Shown: positions 8,279-16,734, counted from the first letter of the stretch. The stretch: DNA of 48,663 nt from Dichotomicrobium sp964466965 (GCA_964466965.1 CAYXPZ010000005.1:1-48663); one strand, 5' to 3'. Notes: generated by a model from the sequence alone, not told the origin. Made by a program: numbers and translations.

Positions 8279-8902
8279 ATGTCGGACTATCTGTTTGGGG
8301 CGTTCGTCCTCGCCTGCATCGTGCTGGCCATAACGCCCGGCCCCGCCATGGCGCTGCTGATCGCGAACAGCACCCGGCACGGCCGCCGCGCCGGCCTCCT
8401 CACCGTGCTCGGCAACGGTTGCGGCCTGTTCATTCTGGTCGCCACCGCGACGCTTGGACTGACATCGGTCATGGCCTTCGTCGCCGAATGGTTTAATGTT
8501 ATTCGTTGGATCGGCGCGGCCTACCTCGTCTGGCTTGGCTTGACACGACTGCGCGCTGCGTGGCGTGAGTTCCCGGGCGAAATACCGGCAAACGTTCCAG
8601 TTCGCGGGAAGCGCTGGTTCTGGCAGGGGCTAGCAGTCGCGCTGTCTAACCCAAAGGTGCTGTTGTTCCTCGGCGCATTTTTTCCGCAATTCATCGATCC
8701 AGCGGCAGCTATGGCGCCGCAGTTGGGCATCCTCGCGGTCACCTTCGTCGTCGTGATCATGATGACAGATGCGCTGATGGCGCTGGCCGCCAATGCAGCG
8801 CGGGGCTGGTTCCTGACCCGCACCCGGCTACTTGATGGTGCGAGCGGAGCGCTGCTTATCTGCGGCGCGATCTGGCTCGCCATGACCCGCCGCACGGGTT
8901 AA
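8279..8902 (+). CDS. LysE/RhtB-family exporter
   Basis: This predicted inner-membrane exporter of amino acids or related metabolites has 207 residues and about six hydrophobic segments, the normal size and topology for LysE/RhtB proteins. The signature ITPGPAMALLIANS near the N-terminus (about 18-31) is the family hallmark, and GLAVALSNPKVLLFLGAFFPQF in the middle is also typical. The start is supported by GGAG 7 nt upstream. It begins 30 bp after gyrA and could be read through from it. The transported compound cannot be told from sequence. Confidence 0.92.
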   Translation: MSDYLFGAFVLACIVLAITPGPAMALLIANSTRHGRRAGLLTVLGNGCGLFILVATATLGLTSVMAFVAEWFNVIRWIGAAYLVWLGLTRLRAAWREFPGEIPANVPVRGKRWFWQGLAVALSNPKVLLFLGAFFPQFIDPAAAMAPQLGILAVTFVVVIMMTDALMALAANAARGWFLTRTRLLDGASGALLICGAIWLAMTRRTG

Positions 8903-8928
8903 TGCCTGCCGGGCACTAACCCCGAAAG

Positions 8929-8958
8929 CCGCCGGCGATGCCCGCGCACCGCCGGCGG
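8929..8958. terminator. GC-rich hairpin between convergent genes
   Basis: A perfect 9-bp stem (CCGCCGGCG pairing with CGCCGGCGG) with a 12-nt loop lies between the convergent LysE-type gene and the Cys-rich gene. A second, imperfect dyad around GGAACCGGTTCC follows at about 8967. The position suits bidirectional termination, but no U-tract follows on either strand, so factor-independent termination is uncertain. Confidence 0.35.
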
Positions 8959-8998
8959 TCGAAGGGAACCGGTTCCTTCATTTCAAAACGAAGCCTTC

Positions 8999-9229
8999 CT
9001 AGGACTCGGTCGACTTATCGAGCGCCTGACGGCATTGTGCGGAAACGACATCCTCGTTGTCTTCCAGACACTGCCGCAGCGCGTCTTCATCGTCCGTGAC
9101 TTCAACGCAGTACGCGGCGATGTCAGGCTCACACGCCGTCCTGACCTCTTCTTCGAGCGCGTTCGCCATTGTCACTGGCAGCAAAAATGCGGCCAGAGCC
9201 ACAAAAATCGTACTTATACAGGTTTTCAT
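8999..9229 (-). CDS. Small secreted cysteine-rich protein
   Basis: The ATG at 9229, preceded by a strong GAGGAG, gives 76 residues; the longer open frame upstream is not supported. Residues 1-24 form a classic signal peptide ending MANA. The mature part carries four cysteines (C33, C41, C54, C66) in the pattern C-x7-C-x12-C-x11-C within an acidic protein. This resembles the short cysteine-rich repeat found in Golgi glycoprotein 1-type and many small bacterial periplasmic proteins. Two disulphides are likely. Function is unknown. The gene and its upstream region are noticeably richer in A/T than the neighbours. It is transcribed alone, divergent from coaD. Confidence 0.75.
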   Translation of the reverse strand: MKTCISTIFVALAAFLLPVTMANALEEEVRTACEPDIAAYCVEVTDDEDALRQCLEDNEDVVSAQCRQALDKSTES

Positions 9230-9260
9230 TTCTTCTCCTCTTGCTCTGTTTTTGAAAAAA

Positions 9261-9283
9261 TGCCACAGAGACATCCTGTGACA
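9261..9283. promoter_or_regulatory. Inverted repeat upstream of the Cys-rich gene
   Basis: TGCCACAG (9261-9268) and CTGTGACA (9276-9283) are inverted copies matching at 7 of 8 positions around a 7-bp spacer. They lie about 32 bp upstream of the start codon of the secreted Cys-rich protein, in an A/T-rich intergenic region shared with coaD. This could be an operator. No known regulator consensus was matched. Confidence 0.3.
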
Positions 9284-9456
9284 CCTGCATAATTGAATAC
9301 GAATCCTGTTAAAATTTGACATGATCGGGGTTTTTTAGGGGGCCATTTATGGCCGGTCTTTCACAAGTCTGAACGGCGGCACGAGCGCAAGCTGAAAATA
9401 CTTTCAACTGGATGTCCCGTCTTGTGCTGCGCGCCAGGGTGTGTTTAGACAAAGGC

Positions 9457-9963
9457 ATGACACGCGCAGGCTTTTATTCCGGCAGTTTCGATCCGGTCAG
9501 CTATGGCCATCTCGACGTGATCGAGCGTGCCGCGCGCCTGCTCGGGCGGCTGGTTGTTGGCGTCGGCGTGCATCACGGCAAAACGCCGCTGTTCACCTGG
9601 CGCGAACGGGTCGATTTGCTGGAGGCTGAAACGCGCGTCATCGCCGCGCGCGATTCCACCCAGATCGAGGTCGTGACCTTCGACGGGTTGAGCGTGGACG
9701 CAGCGCGCAGGCACGCAGCAGCGGTGCTTGTACGGGGCTTGCGCGATGCCACAGATTTCGACTACGAGATGCAGATGGCGGGCACGAATTCCGCGCTCGC
9801 GCCGGATATCGACACGGTCTTTTTACCCGCCGCCCCGGGCCGCCGCCACATCGCGTCCAAATTCATCCGTCAGATCGCGTCCATGGGCGGCGACATTGAT
9901 CAGTTTGTCCCCCCGCTCGCCGCGAAACGCCTGCGCGCGAAACTGGCCGAAACCCAGACTTAG
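9457..9963 (+). CDS. coaD: Phosphopantetheine adenylyltransferase
   Basis: CoaD transfers AMP from ATP to 4'-phosphopantetheine, the penultimate step of coenzyme A synthesis. The ATG at 9457 gives 168 residues beginning MTRAGFYSGSFDPVSYGHLD, the family length. The frame stays open 15 codons further upstream without similarity. The nucleotidyltransferase motif is S-Y-G-H (residues 15-18) where T-x-G-H or H-x-G-H is usual, a conservative change. The downstream RGLRDATDFDYEMQMAGTN and the ATP-binding ASKFIRQIA region are normal. It starts the plus-strand run coaD, cyclophilin, queA, tgt, an order common in rhizobial relatives. Confidence 0.96.
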   Translation: MTRAGFYSGSFDPVSYGHLDVIERAARLLGRLVVGVGVHHGKTPLFTWRERVDLLEAETRVIAARDSTQIEVVTFDGLSVDAARRHAAAVLVRGLRDATDFDYEMQMAGTNSALAPDIDTVFLPAAPGRRHIASKFIRQIASMGGDIDQFVPPLAAKRLRAKLAETQT

Positions 9964-9990
9964 GCGCGCACCCAGCCGTGGAACCAGATC

Positions 9991-10551
9991 ATGTTGCGCA
10001 CGACCATTTTATCCGCCGTCTCGGCTTTGTTCGCCGCCAGCTTGCTGGCGATGATCAGCGCCCCAGTCAACGCCCAGGGAAAGGACAACATGCTTTACCT
10101 CGATTTGAAGGATGGCCGCGTGGTCATCGAACTGTTGCCCGATGTCGCGCCGAAGCATGTCGAGCGCATCAAGACGCTCACGCGCGAAGGCTTTTACGAC
10201 GGGCTGACCTTCCACCGGGTCATCGACGGCTTCATGGCGCAGACCGGCGACCCGACCGGCACAGGCACCAGTGGCTCGAACTATCCTGATCTGCCGGCTG
10301 AATTCTCCAGCGTCCCGTTCGAGGAAGGGACGATCGGAATGGCCCGCACCGCCGACCCGAACAGCGCCAACAGCCAGTTCTTCATCGTGTTTGAAGAAGC
10401 CCCGCACCTCAATGGCTCGTACACCGTTTGGGGCCGCGTGGTCGAGGGCATGGAGCATGTCCACAACATCAAGAAGGGCGATCCCCGCTCGGGCGCGGTC
10501 CAGAACCCCGACACGATCGTCAAGATGCAGCTGGCCGAGGATGCGTCCTGA
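9991..10551 (+). CDS. Periplasmic cyclophilin-type peptidyl-prolyl isomerase
   Basis: This enzyme catalyses cis-trans isomerisation of X-Pro bonds during protein folding. The 186-residue product starts with a signal peptide of about 28 residues ending in VNA, so it should be exported. The cyclophilin domain follows, with the active-site segments FHRVIDGFMAQTGDP and SANSQFFIVFEEAPHLNGSY. It lies 27 bp after coaD and 21 bp before queA. This neighbourhood looks like an operon held together by position rather than by pathway. GGAA upstream of the ATG acts as a modest ribosome-binding site. Confidence 0.93.
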   Translation: MLRTTILSAVSALFAASLLAMISAPVNAQGKDNMLYLDLKDGRVVIELLPDVAPKHVERIKTLTREGFYDGLTFHRVIDGFMAQTGDPTGTGTSGSNYPDLPAEFSSVPFEEGTIGMARTADPNSANSQFFIVFEEAPHLNGSYTVWGRVVEGMEHVHNIKKGDPRSGAVQNPDTIVKMQLAEDAS

Positions 10552-10572
10552 CGCGACGGGGGCAGGCGCGCC

Positions 10573-11682
10573 GTGAGCGGACCGGAAAAGACATCCGGCG
10601 GCTTGCGGCTTGACCATTTCGACTATGAGCTGCCGGAGGATCGCATCGCGCTGCGCCCGGCCAGCCCGCGCGATGCCGCGCGGCTGCTCGTGGTGCGCCC
10701 CGGCACTGCACGGGAGCTGCAGGATCGCATCGTCCGCGATCTGCCGGATCTTCTCGCGCCGGGTGATACGCTCGTGTTCAACGACACGCGTGTGATCTCC
10801 GCCCAGCTCGATGCGAAGCGCGTCGGCCGCGGCGACACCGAGCCGGACATCGGCATCACCCTGCACAAGCGCGAAAGCGGCAACCGCTGGCGCGCTTTCG
10901 CCAAGCCGGGACGCAAGCTGGCCGAAGGCGACCGGCTGGCGGTTCAGGGGCTGGAGCGCGAGGCCCTGTTCGCGCGCGTGGAGGAAAAATCCGGCGGCGA
11001 AGTGCTTCTCGCCTTCGAGGCTGACAGCGCGGCGCTGGACGCTCTGATCGACGCGGCGGGCGCGATGCCCTTGCCGCCCTATATCGCTAGCCGCAGACCG
11101 CCCGACGAACGCGACCGGGAAGACTATCAGACCATGTTCGCGGCCAGGGAAGGCGCCGTCGCCGCGCCGACCGCCGGGCTGCATTTCACGCCCGCGCTGA
11201 TGGACCGGCTGGACGCGCGCGGCATCGGCTGGGAGACGGTGACACTGCATGTCGGCGCGGGCACCTTCCTGCCGGTGAAGGTCGAGGACATCGCCGACCA
11301 CCGCATGCATTCGGAATGGGGCGAGATCAGCGCGCAGACGGCGGACCGGCTCAACGAAACGCGGGCGCGCGGCGGGCGAATCGTCTGCGTCGGCACAACG
11401 TGCCTGCGCATTCTTGAGACGGCCGCCACGCCGGAGGGCAAGATCATGCCGTTCTCCGGCGAGACCGACATCTTCATCACGCCCGGCTATCAGTTCCGCG
11501 CCATCGACGCGCTGATGACCAATTTCCACTTGCCGCGCTCAACGCTGATGATGCTCGTCGCGGCGTTTTCCGGGCTGGAGGAGATCATTCGCGCCTATGA
11601 CCATGCGCTGGAAAACGGCTACCGCTTCTATTCCTACGGCGATGCCTGCCTGCTCTGGCCCGACCCCTCGGCGCTGCCATGA
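10573..11682 (+). CDS. queA: S-adenosylmethionine:tRNA ribosyltransferase-isomerase
   Basis: QueA transfers and rearranges the ribosyl group of S-adenosylmethionine onto preQ1 in tRNA, forming epoxyqueuosine. The 369-residue product has a GTG start with GGGG upstream. Family segments include FDYELPEDRIALRPASPRDA near the N-terminus, VFNDTRVISAQL, TAGLHFTP, and the C-terminal NFHLPRSTLMMLVAAFSG. Its TGA overlaps the tgt ATG as ATGA, so the two queuosine genes are translationally coupled. Confidence 0.97.
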   Translation: MSGPEKTSGGLRLDHFDYELPEDRIALRPASPRDAARLLVVRPGTARELQDRIVRDLPDLLAPGDTLVFNDTRVISAQLDAKRVGRGDTEPDIGITLHKRESGNRWRAFAKPGRKLAEGDRLAVQGLEREALFARVEEKSGGEVLLAFEADSAALDALIDAAGAMPLPPYIASRRPPDERDREDYQTMFAAREGAVAAPTAGLHFTPALMDRLDARGIGWETVTLHVGAGTFLPVKVEDIADHRMHSEWGEISAQTADRLNETRARGGRIVCVGTTCLRILETAATPEGKIMPFSGETDIFITPGYQFRAIDALMTNFHLPRSTLMMLVAAFSGLEEIIRAYDHALENGYRFYSYGDACLLWPDPSALP

Positions 11683-12806
11683 GCGCTCTCGACTTCGACA
11701 TCCATGCGCGCGACGGCGAAGCTCGCACCGGCGCGCTGACGACCCCGCGCGGGACCATCCGCACGCCCGCCTTCATGCCGGTCGGCACCGCCGCCACCGT
11801 CAAGGCGATGTTCCCCGGCACCGTGCGCGAGACCGGCGCGGACATCATCCTCGGCAACACCTATCACCTGATGCTGCGCCCGGGTGCGGAGCGGATCGCG
11901 CGGCTCGGCGGACTGCACAGCTTCATGAACTGGTCGGGCCCGATCCTCACCGACAGCGGCGGGTTTCAGGTCATGTCGCTGGCAAAACTGCGCAAGCTGA
12001 GCGAGGACGGCGTGACTTTCCAGTCGCACATCGACGGCAGCACGCATCTGCTCACGCCCGAGCGCGCGGTGGAAATCCAGTGCCTGCTCGGCAGCGACAT
12101 CCAGATGCAGCTTGATGAGTGTCCGCCCTACCCGTGCACGCGCGAGGAGGCGGCCTCGGCGGTTGAGCTGTCGGTGCGCTGGGCCGGGCGCGCGCAGGAC
12201 GCGTTCGCAAAGCGCGGCGCGCCGGGCCAGGCGCTGTTCGGGATCGTTCAGGGCGGCATCCACCCGGATTTGCGCGAACGGTCAGCCAGAGCGCTGGTGG
12301 AAATGGATTTTCCCGGCTACGCCATCGGCGGTCTGGCGGTCGGCGAAGGCGCATCGCTGATGCTGGAGACGCTGGCGCACACCACGCCGCACCTGCCCGC
12401 TGATAAGCCGCGCTACCTCATGGGCGTTGGCACGCCACTCGACATCTTCGAAGCCGTCGCGCGCGGCGTGGACATGTTCGACTGCGTGATGCCCACCCGC
12501 TCGGGCCGCCACGGCCAGGCGTTCACCTGGGCCGGCAAGGTCAACCTGCGCAACGCCGCGCACGCGGACGATCCCGCCCCGCTCGACGCAACGAGCGACT
12601 GCCCGGCCGCGCGCGACTATTCCCGCGCCTATTTGCACCACCTGGTCAAGGCCGGAGAGTACCTTGCGCCAATGTTGCTGACCTGGGCAAATATAGGTTT
12701 TTACCAAGATTTGATGCACAAAATCCGCGCGGCGATTGAGGCTGGTCGATTCGATGCTCTGCGCGCGCAAGTCTGCGCGGCTTATGGTGGGGTAGCCGAC
12801 TATTGA
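11679..12806 (+). CDS. tgt: tRNA-guanine transglycosylase with a reduced zinc site
   Basis: Tgt exchanges guanine 34 for preQ1 in tRNAs with GUN anticodons, the step before QueA. The 375-residue product shows the catalytic segments TDSGGFQVMS (general acid/base Asp) and FDCVMPTR (nucleophile Asp). It also has the family sequences GLAVGEG and GVGTPLDI. Aligning by eye to E. coli Tgt, whose zinc ligands are C302, C304, C307 and H333, the equivalents here are S306, C308, A311 and A337, so three of four ligands are missing. The rest of that region (YSRAYLHHL) is intact, so the gene does not look decayed. It overlaps queA by 4 bp. Confidence 0.96.
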   Translation: MSALDFDIHARDGEARTGALTTPRGTIRTPAFMPVGTAATVKAMFPGTVRETGADIILGNTYHLMLRPGAERIARLGGLHSFMNWSGPILTDSGGFQVMSLAKLRKLSEDGVTFQSHIDGSTHLLTPERAVEIQCLLGSDIQMQLDECPPYPCTREEAASAVELSVRWAGRAQDAFAKRGAPGQALFGIVQGGIHPDLRERSARALVEMDFPGYAIGGLAVGEGASLMLETLAHTTPHLPADKPRYLMGVGTPLDIFEAVARGVDMFDCVMPTRSGRHGQAFTWAGKVNLRNAAHADDPAPLDATSDCPAARDYSRAYLHHLVKAGEYLAPMLLTWANIGFYQDLMHKIRAAIEAGRFDALRAQVCAAYGGVADY

Positions 12807-12905
12807 ACGACCCGCCCGGCAGCAAGTGTTGCAAGCAGGGCTGTTTAAGGGTTAATGGCGAATGGGTAGACCCGCCGGCACAAATGCGCGGGTAAAGGGG
12901 AAGTT

Positions 12906-14834
12906 ATGAAACTGCTGATCATTGCGTTGATTGCGCTTGCCGCGCCGGCTCCGGCGCTGGCGAACGGCTCACCCTGCGGCGCCCCGCCAAAGCTGGAGAG
13001 TGCCGAGGCCGCGCGCGCCATTGATGCAGCGGTTCGCGCCGATCTCGGGGCAGCGCCGGTTGAAACGCCGTTTCTCGATCGCGCGCGTCAGTCCGTCGAT
13101 GAGCTGGCGCGGACTTACGGAGTGTCCCGCGCCGATGTGGTCGCACGATATGTTTTCCATTTCTGCGAAGCGCTGTATGCGCGCGGCACCGATGGCCAGC
13201 AGTTGAGCCAGTTGATCGCGCGTGTCGAAGATGCCCTCGACCAGCCCGCACCGGACAAGCAGGCCGAGCGCGACAGAGCCCCTGGCGGGGTCGACGGCGG
13301 CGCGTCTGAGAGGAAAGCGGCAGCGCCTGCGGTAGGCGGACCGACCGAGCCAACCGCCGAAGCGATGCCGGACACGCTCGACACGCCGGACGCGGAGCCG
13401 AACCCCGCGCAACAGCCGGCGATCCGCCCCTTCCAGTACCGCGCCACGCCGAAGCGCCGGCCTGATGACTTGGGGATGGGCCAGTTCGGCGCACCCCAAA
13501 AGAAGGGCGTAATCGTTCAGGCCCAACCGAATGGCGCCGTGCAGATCGATGATCCCGAGGCGCCCAGCGTAACTGGAGAACCTCAAAGCCCGCCGCCAGT
13601 CGCAGCGACGGAGGCTCCGCCTGCGGTCGCCGCGCCGGAAGCGCCTGCGCTCATGCAGCCCACGCCGCCTGCGAAAGACGACGCGGCTGGACCAGAAACG
13701 GCGGGCCAGCCGTCGTCTCGGCCCGGGATTGCCAAAGCGCCGTCGACGCTCTCGGCTCCGGCCGAAGATAACGGCGCAGCGGCCCCCGAGCCGGCGCCCG
13801 CGCCATCCCCTGATCAGCCGCGCGTGGCCGCAACTGAACCCATGGAGCCGCCTGAAGGCGAGACGCCCGCCCAGATCACTGGCGCAGCACCAGCGGTCGG
13901 AGAGGCGCAACAGCCCGACAGGCCAACACCGCCCTCGGAAGACGAATCGGAAGTGGCCGCTCGCGCCCCGTCCGCACAGTCCGAGACCACTGCGCCCGCC
14001 CAGGACAGGGAAACCGCAGCATCCGAAGCAGCGCGCGCGCCGCAGGCCGCTGCATCAGTTACGCCCGACGCCCGCGCCCCGGCCGATCAGGGCGCCTGCC
14101 CCGATCGCGGCGTGCTCGGCCCGGAATGCTTTGATGTCGATGCCGCACTGGAACGGCTGCGCGACCGGCCGGTGGAATACAATCATCCCGAAGAGATGAT
14201 CAAGGGTCAGGCCACCGAGATCTCGCTGGTGCTGCGCACCGACTTCACCGAGAAAGGGCTTCCGGAGGAAACATCCGAAGCCTTTGAGGGCCTGCAGGGT
14301 GAGGTGAAGCAACAGCGCGCCGCGATCGCCAACATCATGTCGGCGCGGCTGCGCGGACGCGATTTCGAGGTTGATCCGAAGGGCATGCAGGAGCGCACGG
14401 TGACCTGGCGTCGACCTGTCGAATGGTCATGGTACGTAACGCCAAAATCCGGCGGCGAGGCCAAGCGGCTGGAACTGGAGCTTTATGCGCATATTGTCAA
14501 TCCGCAGGGCGAGACACAGCCGCCAGTGCTCATCAAGACGCTCGACGCCACGATTGATGTAGATGTGCGCACGCTAGACTGGCTGATCGAGCAAGCGCGC
14601 ACATTTGAGCCGCTCTATGCGGTCGCGGCGGCGATCATCGGATTACTCACCGCTCTGTTCACGCTCTGGCTGCGCCGACGTCCCGCCCATCTGGGTGACG
14701 GTCCGCCCTCCGGCATCACCACGTCGCCCACACCGCCGCAGCGGCGCGTCTCCGATATGAGCGCGAGCGAAGCCGCGGCTGAAGCCGCGCGGAAGGGGCA
14801 GGAAGACGCCGACAAGGGCAACGGCCGCGCCTAA
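12906..14834 (+). CDS. Pro/Ala-rich envelope protein of unknown function with a C-terminal membrane anchor
   Basis: The 642-residue product is not recognised. A signal peptide ends at about residue 19 (APALA). A small helical N-terminal region with two Cys (about 20-118) is followed by a long low-complexity Pro/Ala/Glu-rich linker (about 119-396). A folded region follows (about 397-560), starting CPDRGVLGPECFDVDAALE. It contains VEYNHPEEMIKGQ, LRGRDFEVDPKG and RRPVEWSWYVTPKSGG. That pattern recalls beta-rich modules near membrane spans in some bacterial effector or sensor proteins, but this is a weak impression. One membrane span lies at about 570-588, followed by a short charged tail of about 54 residues. 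The predicted topology is periplasmic body, single anchor, cytoplasmic tail. AAAGGGG gives a good ribosome-binding site. It converges on the sirtuin gene with a 4-bp overlap. Confidence 0.8.
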   Translation: MKLLIIALIALAAPAPALANGSPCGAPPKLESAEAARAIDAAVRADLGAAPVETPFLDRARQSVDELARTYGVSRADVVARYVFHFCEALYARGTDGQQLSQLIARVEDALDQPAPDKQAERDRAPGGVDGGASERKAAAPAVGGPTEPTAEAMPDTLDTPDAEPNPAQQPAIRPFQYRATPKRRPDDLGMGQFGAPQKKGVIVQAQPNGAVQIDDPEAPSVTGEPQSPPPVAATEAPPAVAAPEAPALMQPTPPAKDDAAGPETAGQPSSRPGIAKAPSTLSAPAEDNGAAAPEPAPAPSPDQPRVAATEPMEPPEGETPAQITGAAPAVGEAQQPDRPTPPSEDESEVAARAPSAQSETTAPAQDRETAASEAARAPQAAASVTPDARAPADQGACPDRGVLGPECFDVDAALERLRDRPVEYNHPEEMIKGQATEISLVLRTDFTEKGLPEETSEAFEGLQGEVKQQRAAIANIMSARLRGRDFEVDPKGMQERTVTWRRPVEWSWYVTPKSGGEAKRLELELYAHIVNPQGETQPPVLIKTLDATIDVDVRTLDWLIEQARTFEPLYAVAAAIIGLLTALFTLWLRRRPAHLGDGPPSGITTSPTPPQRRVSDMSASEAAAEAARKGQEDADKGNGRA

Positions 14835-15574
14835 ACCTGCGCGCCCAGGATCTGCTCGACCAGCGCGGGGACGTGCTGGGTCGCCTTGCCTTGCACCGCA
14901 TGATGGAAGAGCGAGACGCCTTCGGACGGCTCCAGATTGAGTTCCAGCGTCCAAGCGCCTGCCTCGCGTGCAATCTCGACGAAGCCAGCGGCCGGATAGA
15001 CCGTACCGCTGGTGCCGATGGAGACAAACAAATCGGTCCGCGCCAGCAGTCCGAAAATCGATTCCATTTGATAAGGCATCTCGCCAAACCATACGACGTC
15101 CGGGCGCATCCGCCCGATCGTTCCGCACGCTGCGCAGGTTGTCTCTGGGGTAATGTCCGCCATGCCCCACTGTTCGCGATGGCCGCATTCCGCGCACAGC
15201 GCACGCGTGATCTCGCCATGCATGTGGATAAGGTTGCGCGTGCCGGCCATCTCATGCAGCGGGTCGATATTCTGAGTGACCACCCACACCTCCCCGCCGT
15301 GCTCTCGCTCCAGCTGGGCGAGCGCCTGATGCGCGGGGTTGGGCTTGACATCCTCATTGGCGCGGCGGCGCTGATTGTAGAAGTCGAGCACGAAGGCCGG
15401 GTTTCGCGCGAAGGCTTCTGGCGTTGCCACTTCGCTCAGGTCGTATTTCTCCCAGATGCCGCCGCGATCGCGGAAGGTGTGCAAGCCGGACTCCGCCGAC
15501 AGGCCCGCCCCCGTCAGGATGGTGATGCGGCTTCCTGGCCGGATGCGTTCGGGCGGTAGGGCGATATCTGCCAT
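14831..15574 (-). CDS. cobB: Sir2-family NAD-dependent protein deacylase (class III type)
   Basis: This enzyme removes acyl groups from lysine using NAD. With the ATG at 15574 (AGAGGG 8 nt upstream) it has 247 residues; an alternative ATG at 15601 overlaps the upstream stop as ATGA. The NAD fold starts at GAGLSAESG. QNID is at 101-104, the catalytic His is H119 in HMHGE, and four zinc cysteines lie at 127, 130, 147 and 150. Y66 and R69 in FYNQRR match the Tyr and Arg that let class III sirtuins such as E. coli CobB accept succinyl or malonyl lysine. It is the last gene of the overlapping minus-strand cluster. Confidence 0.94.
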   Translation of the reverse strand: MADIALPPERIRPGSRITILTGAGLSAESGLHTFRDRGGIWEKYDLSEVATPEAFARNPAFVLDFYNQRRRANEDVKPNPAHQALAQLEREHGGEVWVVTQNIDPLHEMAGTRNLIHMHGEITRALCAECGHREQWGMADITPETTCAACGTIGRMRPDVVWFGEMPYQMESIFGLLARTDLFVSIGTSGTVYPAAGFVEIAREAGAWTLELNLEPSEGVSLFHHAVQGKATQHVPALVEQILGAQV

Positions 15575-15597
15575 AGGGTTGACCCTCTTGAATGCGC

Positions 15598-16734
15598 TCA
15601 CTCGGCCCGGGCGCTTTTCGTCTCGCCGCGCGCCAGCCAGGCTTCGAAGCGGCGCTGACGCAGCGCCTCGGTCTGGCTGTACCAGCGGTCATCCTTTCGG
15701 ATCGCGGTGGTCATGTGCCGGTCCGTGGTCGGCATATGTGCGGACATTGGCACGCCGAGCGTGACATGTAAGCCAACCCGGCGCTGCGCCGACTTGCGCG
15801 CCGGTCCGTACGGGATCCGGTTCGCCATATCGCTCAGCCGCTCGCTCGCCGTGGCGAAGCGGATGAATTTTTCTGCGATGTCCTTATCCGGCGTGCCTTT
15901 CAGGATTGCCCAGCTGTTGTATTCCAGAAGCGCCCCATCCCAGATAATCGAGATCGGCCGGTTTTCGACAGCCTGAGCATGAAAGAAGCGGCCGTTAAAA
16001 CCTGTTGCCATGGCCACGTCGCCGCGTGCCAACAACTCCACTGGTTCTGCGCCGCCACGCCACCAGACGATATCGTCACGAATACTGTCGAGCCGCCGGA
16101 AAGCCAGACCCAGACCGCGCTCGGTGCTCAGGAGGTCGTAGAGCTGGCTGCGCGGCACGCCATAAGCACGCAGCGCCCACTCCAGCATGCCAACAGGGGC
16201 CTTGCGCAGGGCGCGCTTGCCGGGGAAACGTTCGGTGTCAAAGAAATCGGCCACGGTGCGCGGCTTCTCGCCGGGGAACGCCGCGTCGTCGTAAGCAATC
16301 ACCGTCGCGAACACCAGCTGAACGATCGAGCAGTCGCCGAGCGCGCCGTCGATAAAGTCGTCCTCCGGCGGTACGCCGTCAGGCGCGGGCGCAAGGATAT
16401 CCGGGTCGAAAGACTCGAGGAGCTCCTGCCGGCAGGCGGCCCGCGCATCGGCGCGGATCATATCCACAACGTCCCACTCCGGCGCGCCGGGCGCTTCAAG
16501 ATGCGCGCGCAAAGCTTCGATCCCGCCATTATAACGTACAGTCTCCACCGCAACGCCGGTTGCCCTGGTGAACGGCTCGAACATCGCGGTTTGCTGGCTG
16601 CGCTCATAAGCGCCGCCCCAGGTCAGCACCGTTAGCGTGCGCGGCTCTTCGGCACGCGCTGCGACCGCGCCAAGAACTGCCACCAGCATGACAAGCCCGC
16701 TAAGCCGCCGCATTCTCTTCCCGGCGCAGATCAT
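15598..16734 (-). CDS. Extracellular solute-binding protein (polyamine/iron-type), orphan
   Basis: This is a predicted periplasmic ABC-transporter binding protein of 378 residues. The N-terminus is a signal peptide ending about AARA. The mature start (RTLTVLTWGGAYERSQ) and downstream PVELLARGDVAMATGFNGR, LEYNSWAILKGTPDKDIAEKFI resemble the PotD/PotF-like group. The ligand is unknown. No permease or ATPase gene lies in the window, so it must work with components encoded elsewhere or serve another role. The start is ambiguous. The ATG at 16734 has GGAGG 6 nt upstream. An ATG at 16713 has GGAAGAG. Either start lies inside the ClC gene, so the pair is probably translationally coupled. Confidence 0.85.
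   Translation of the reverse strand: MICAGKRMRRLSGLVMLVAVLGAVAARAEEPRTLTVLTWGGAYERSQQTAMFEPFTRATGVAVETVRYNGGIEALRAHLEAPGAPEWDVVDMIRADARAACRQELLESFDPDILAPAPDGVPPEDDFIDGALGDCSIVQLVFATVIAYDDAAFPGEKPRTVADFFDTERFPGKRALRKAPVGMLEWALRAYGVPRSQLYDLLSTERGLGLAFRRLDSIRDDIVWWRGGAEPVELLARGDVAMATGFNGRFFHAQAVENRPISIIWDGALLEYNSWAILKGTPDKDIAEKFIRFATASERLSDMANRIPYGPARKSAQRRVGLHVTLGVPMSAHMPTTDRHMTTAIRKDDRWYSQTEALRQRRFEAWLARGETKSARAE

Noticed and set aside
6434..8380. 648-codon minus-strand open frame opposite gyrA
   Set aside because: Shadow of the high-GC gyrA coding strand; gyrA is certain, and the antisense translation shows no domain.
10009..11529. 506-codon minus-strand open frame opposite the cyclophilin and queA genes
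   Set aside because: It spans two certain genes on the other strand and has no recognisable sequence.
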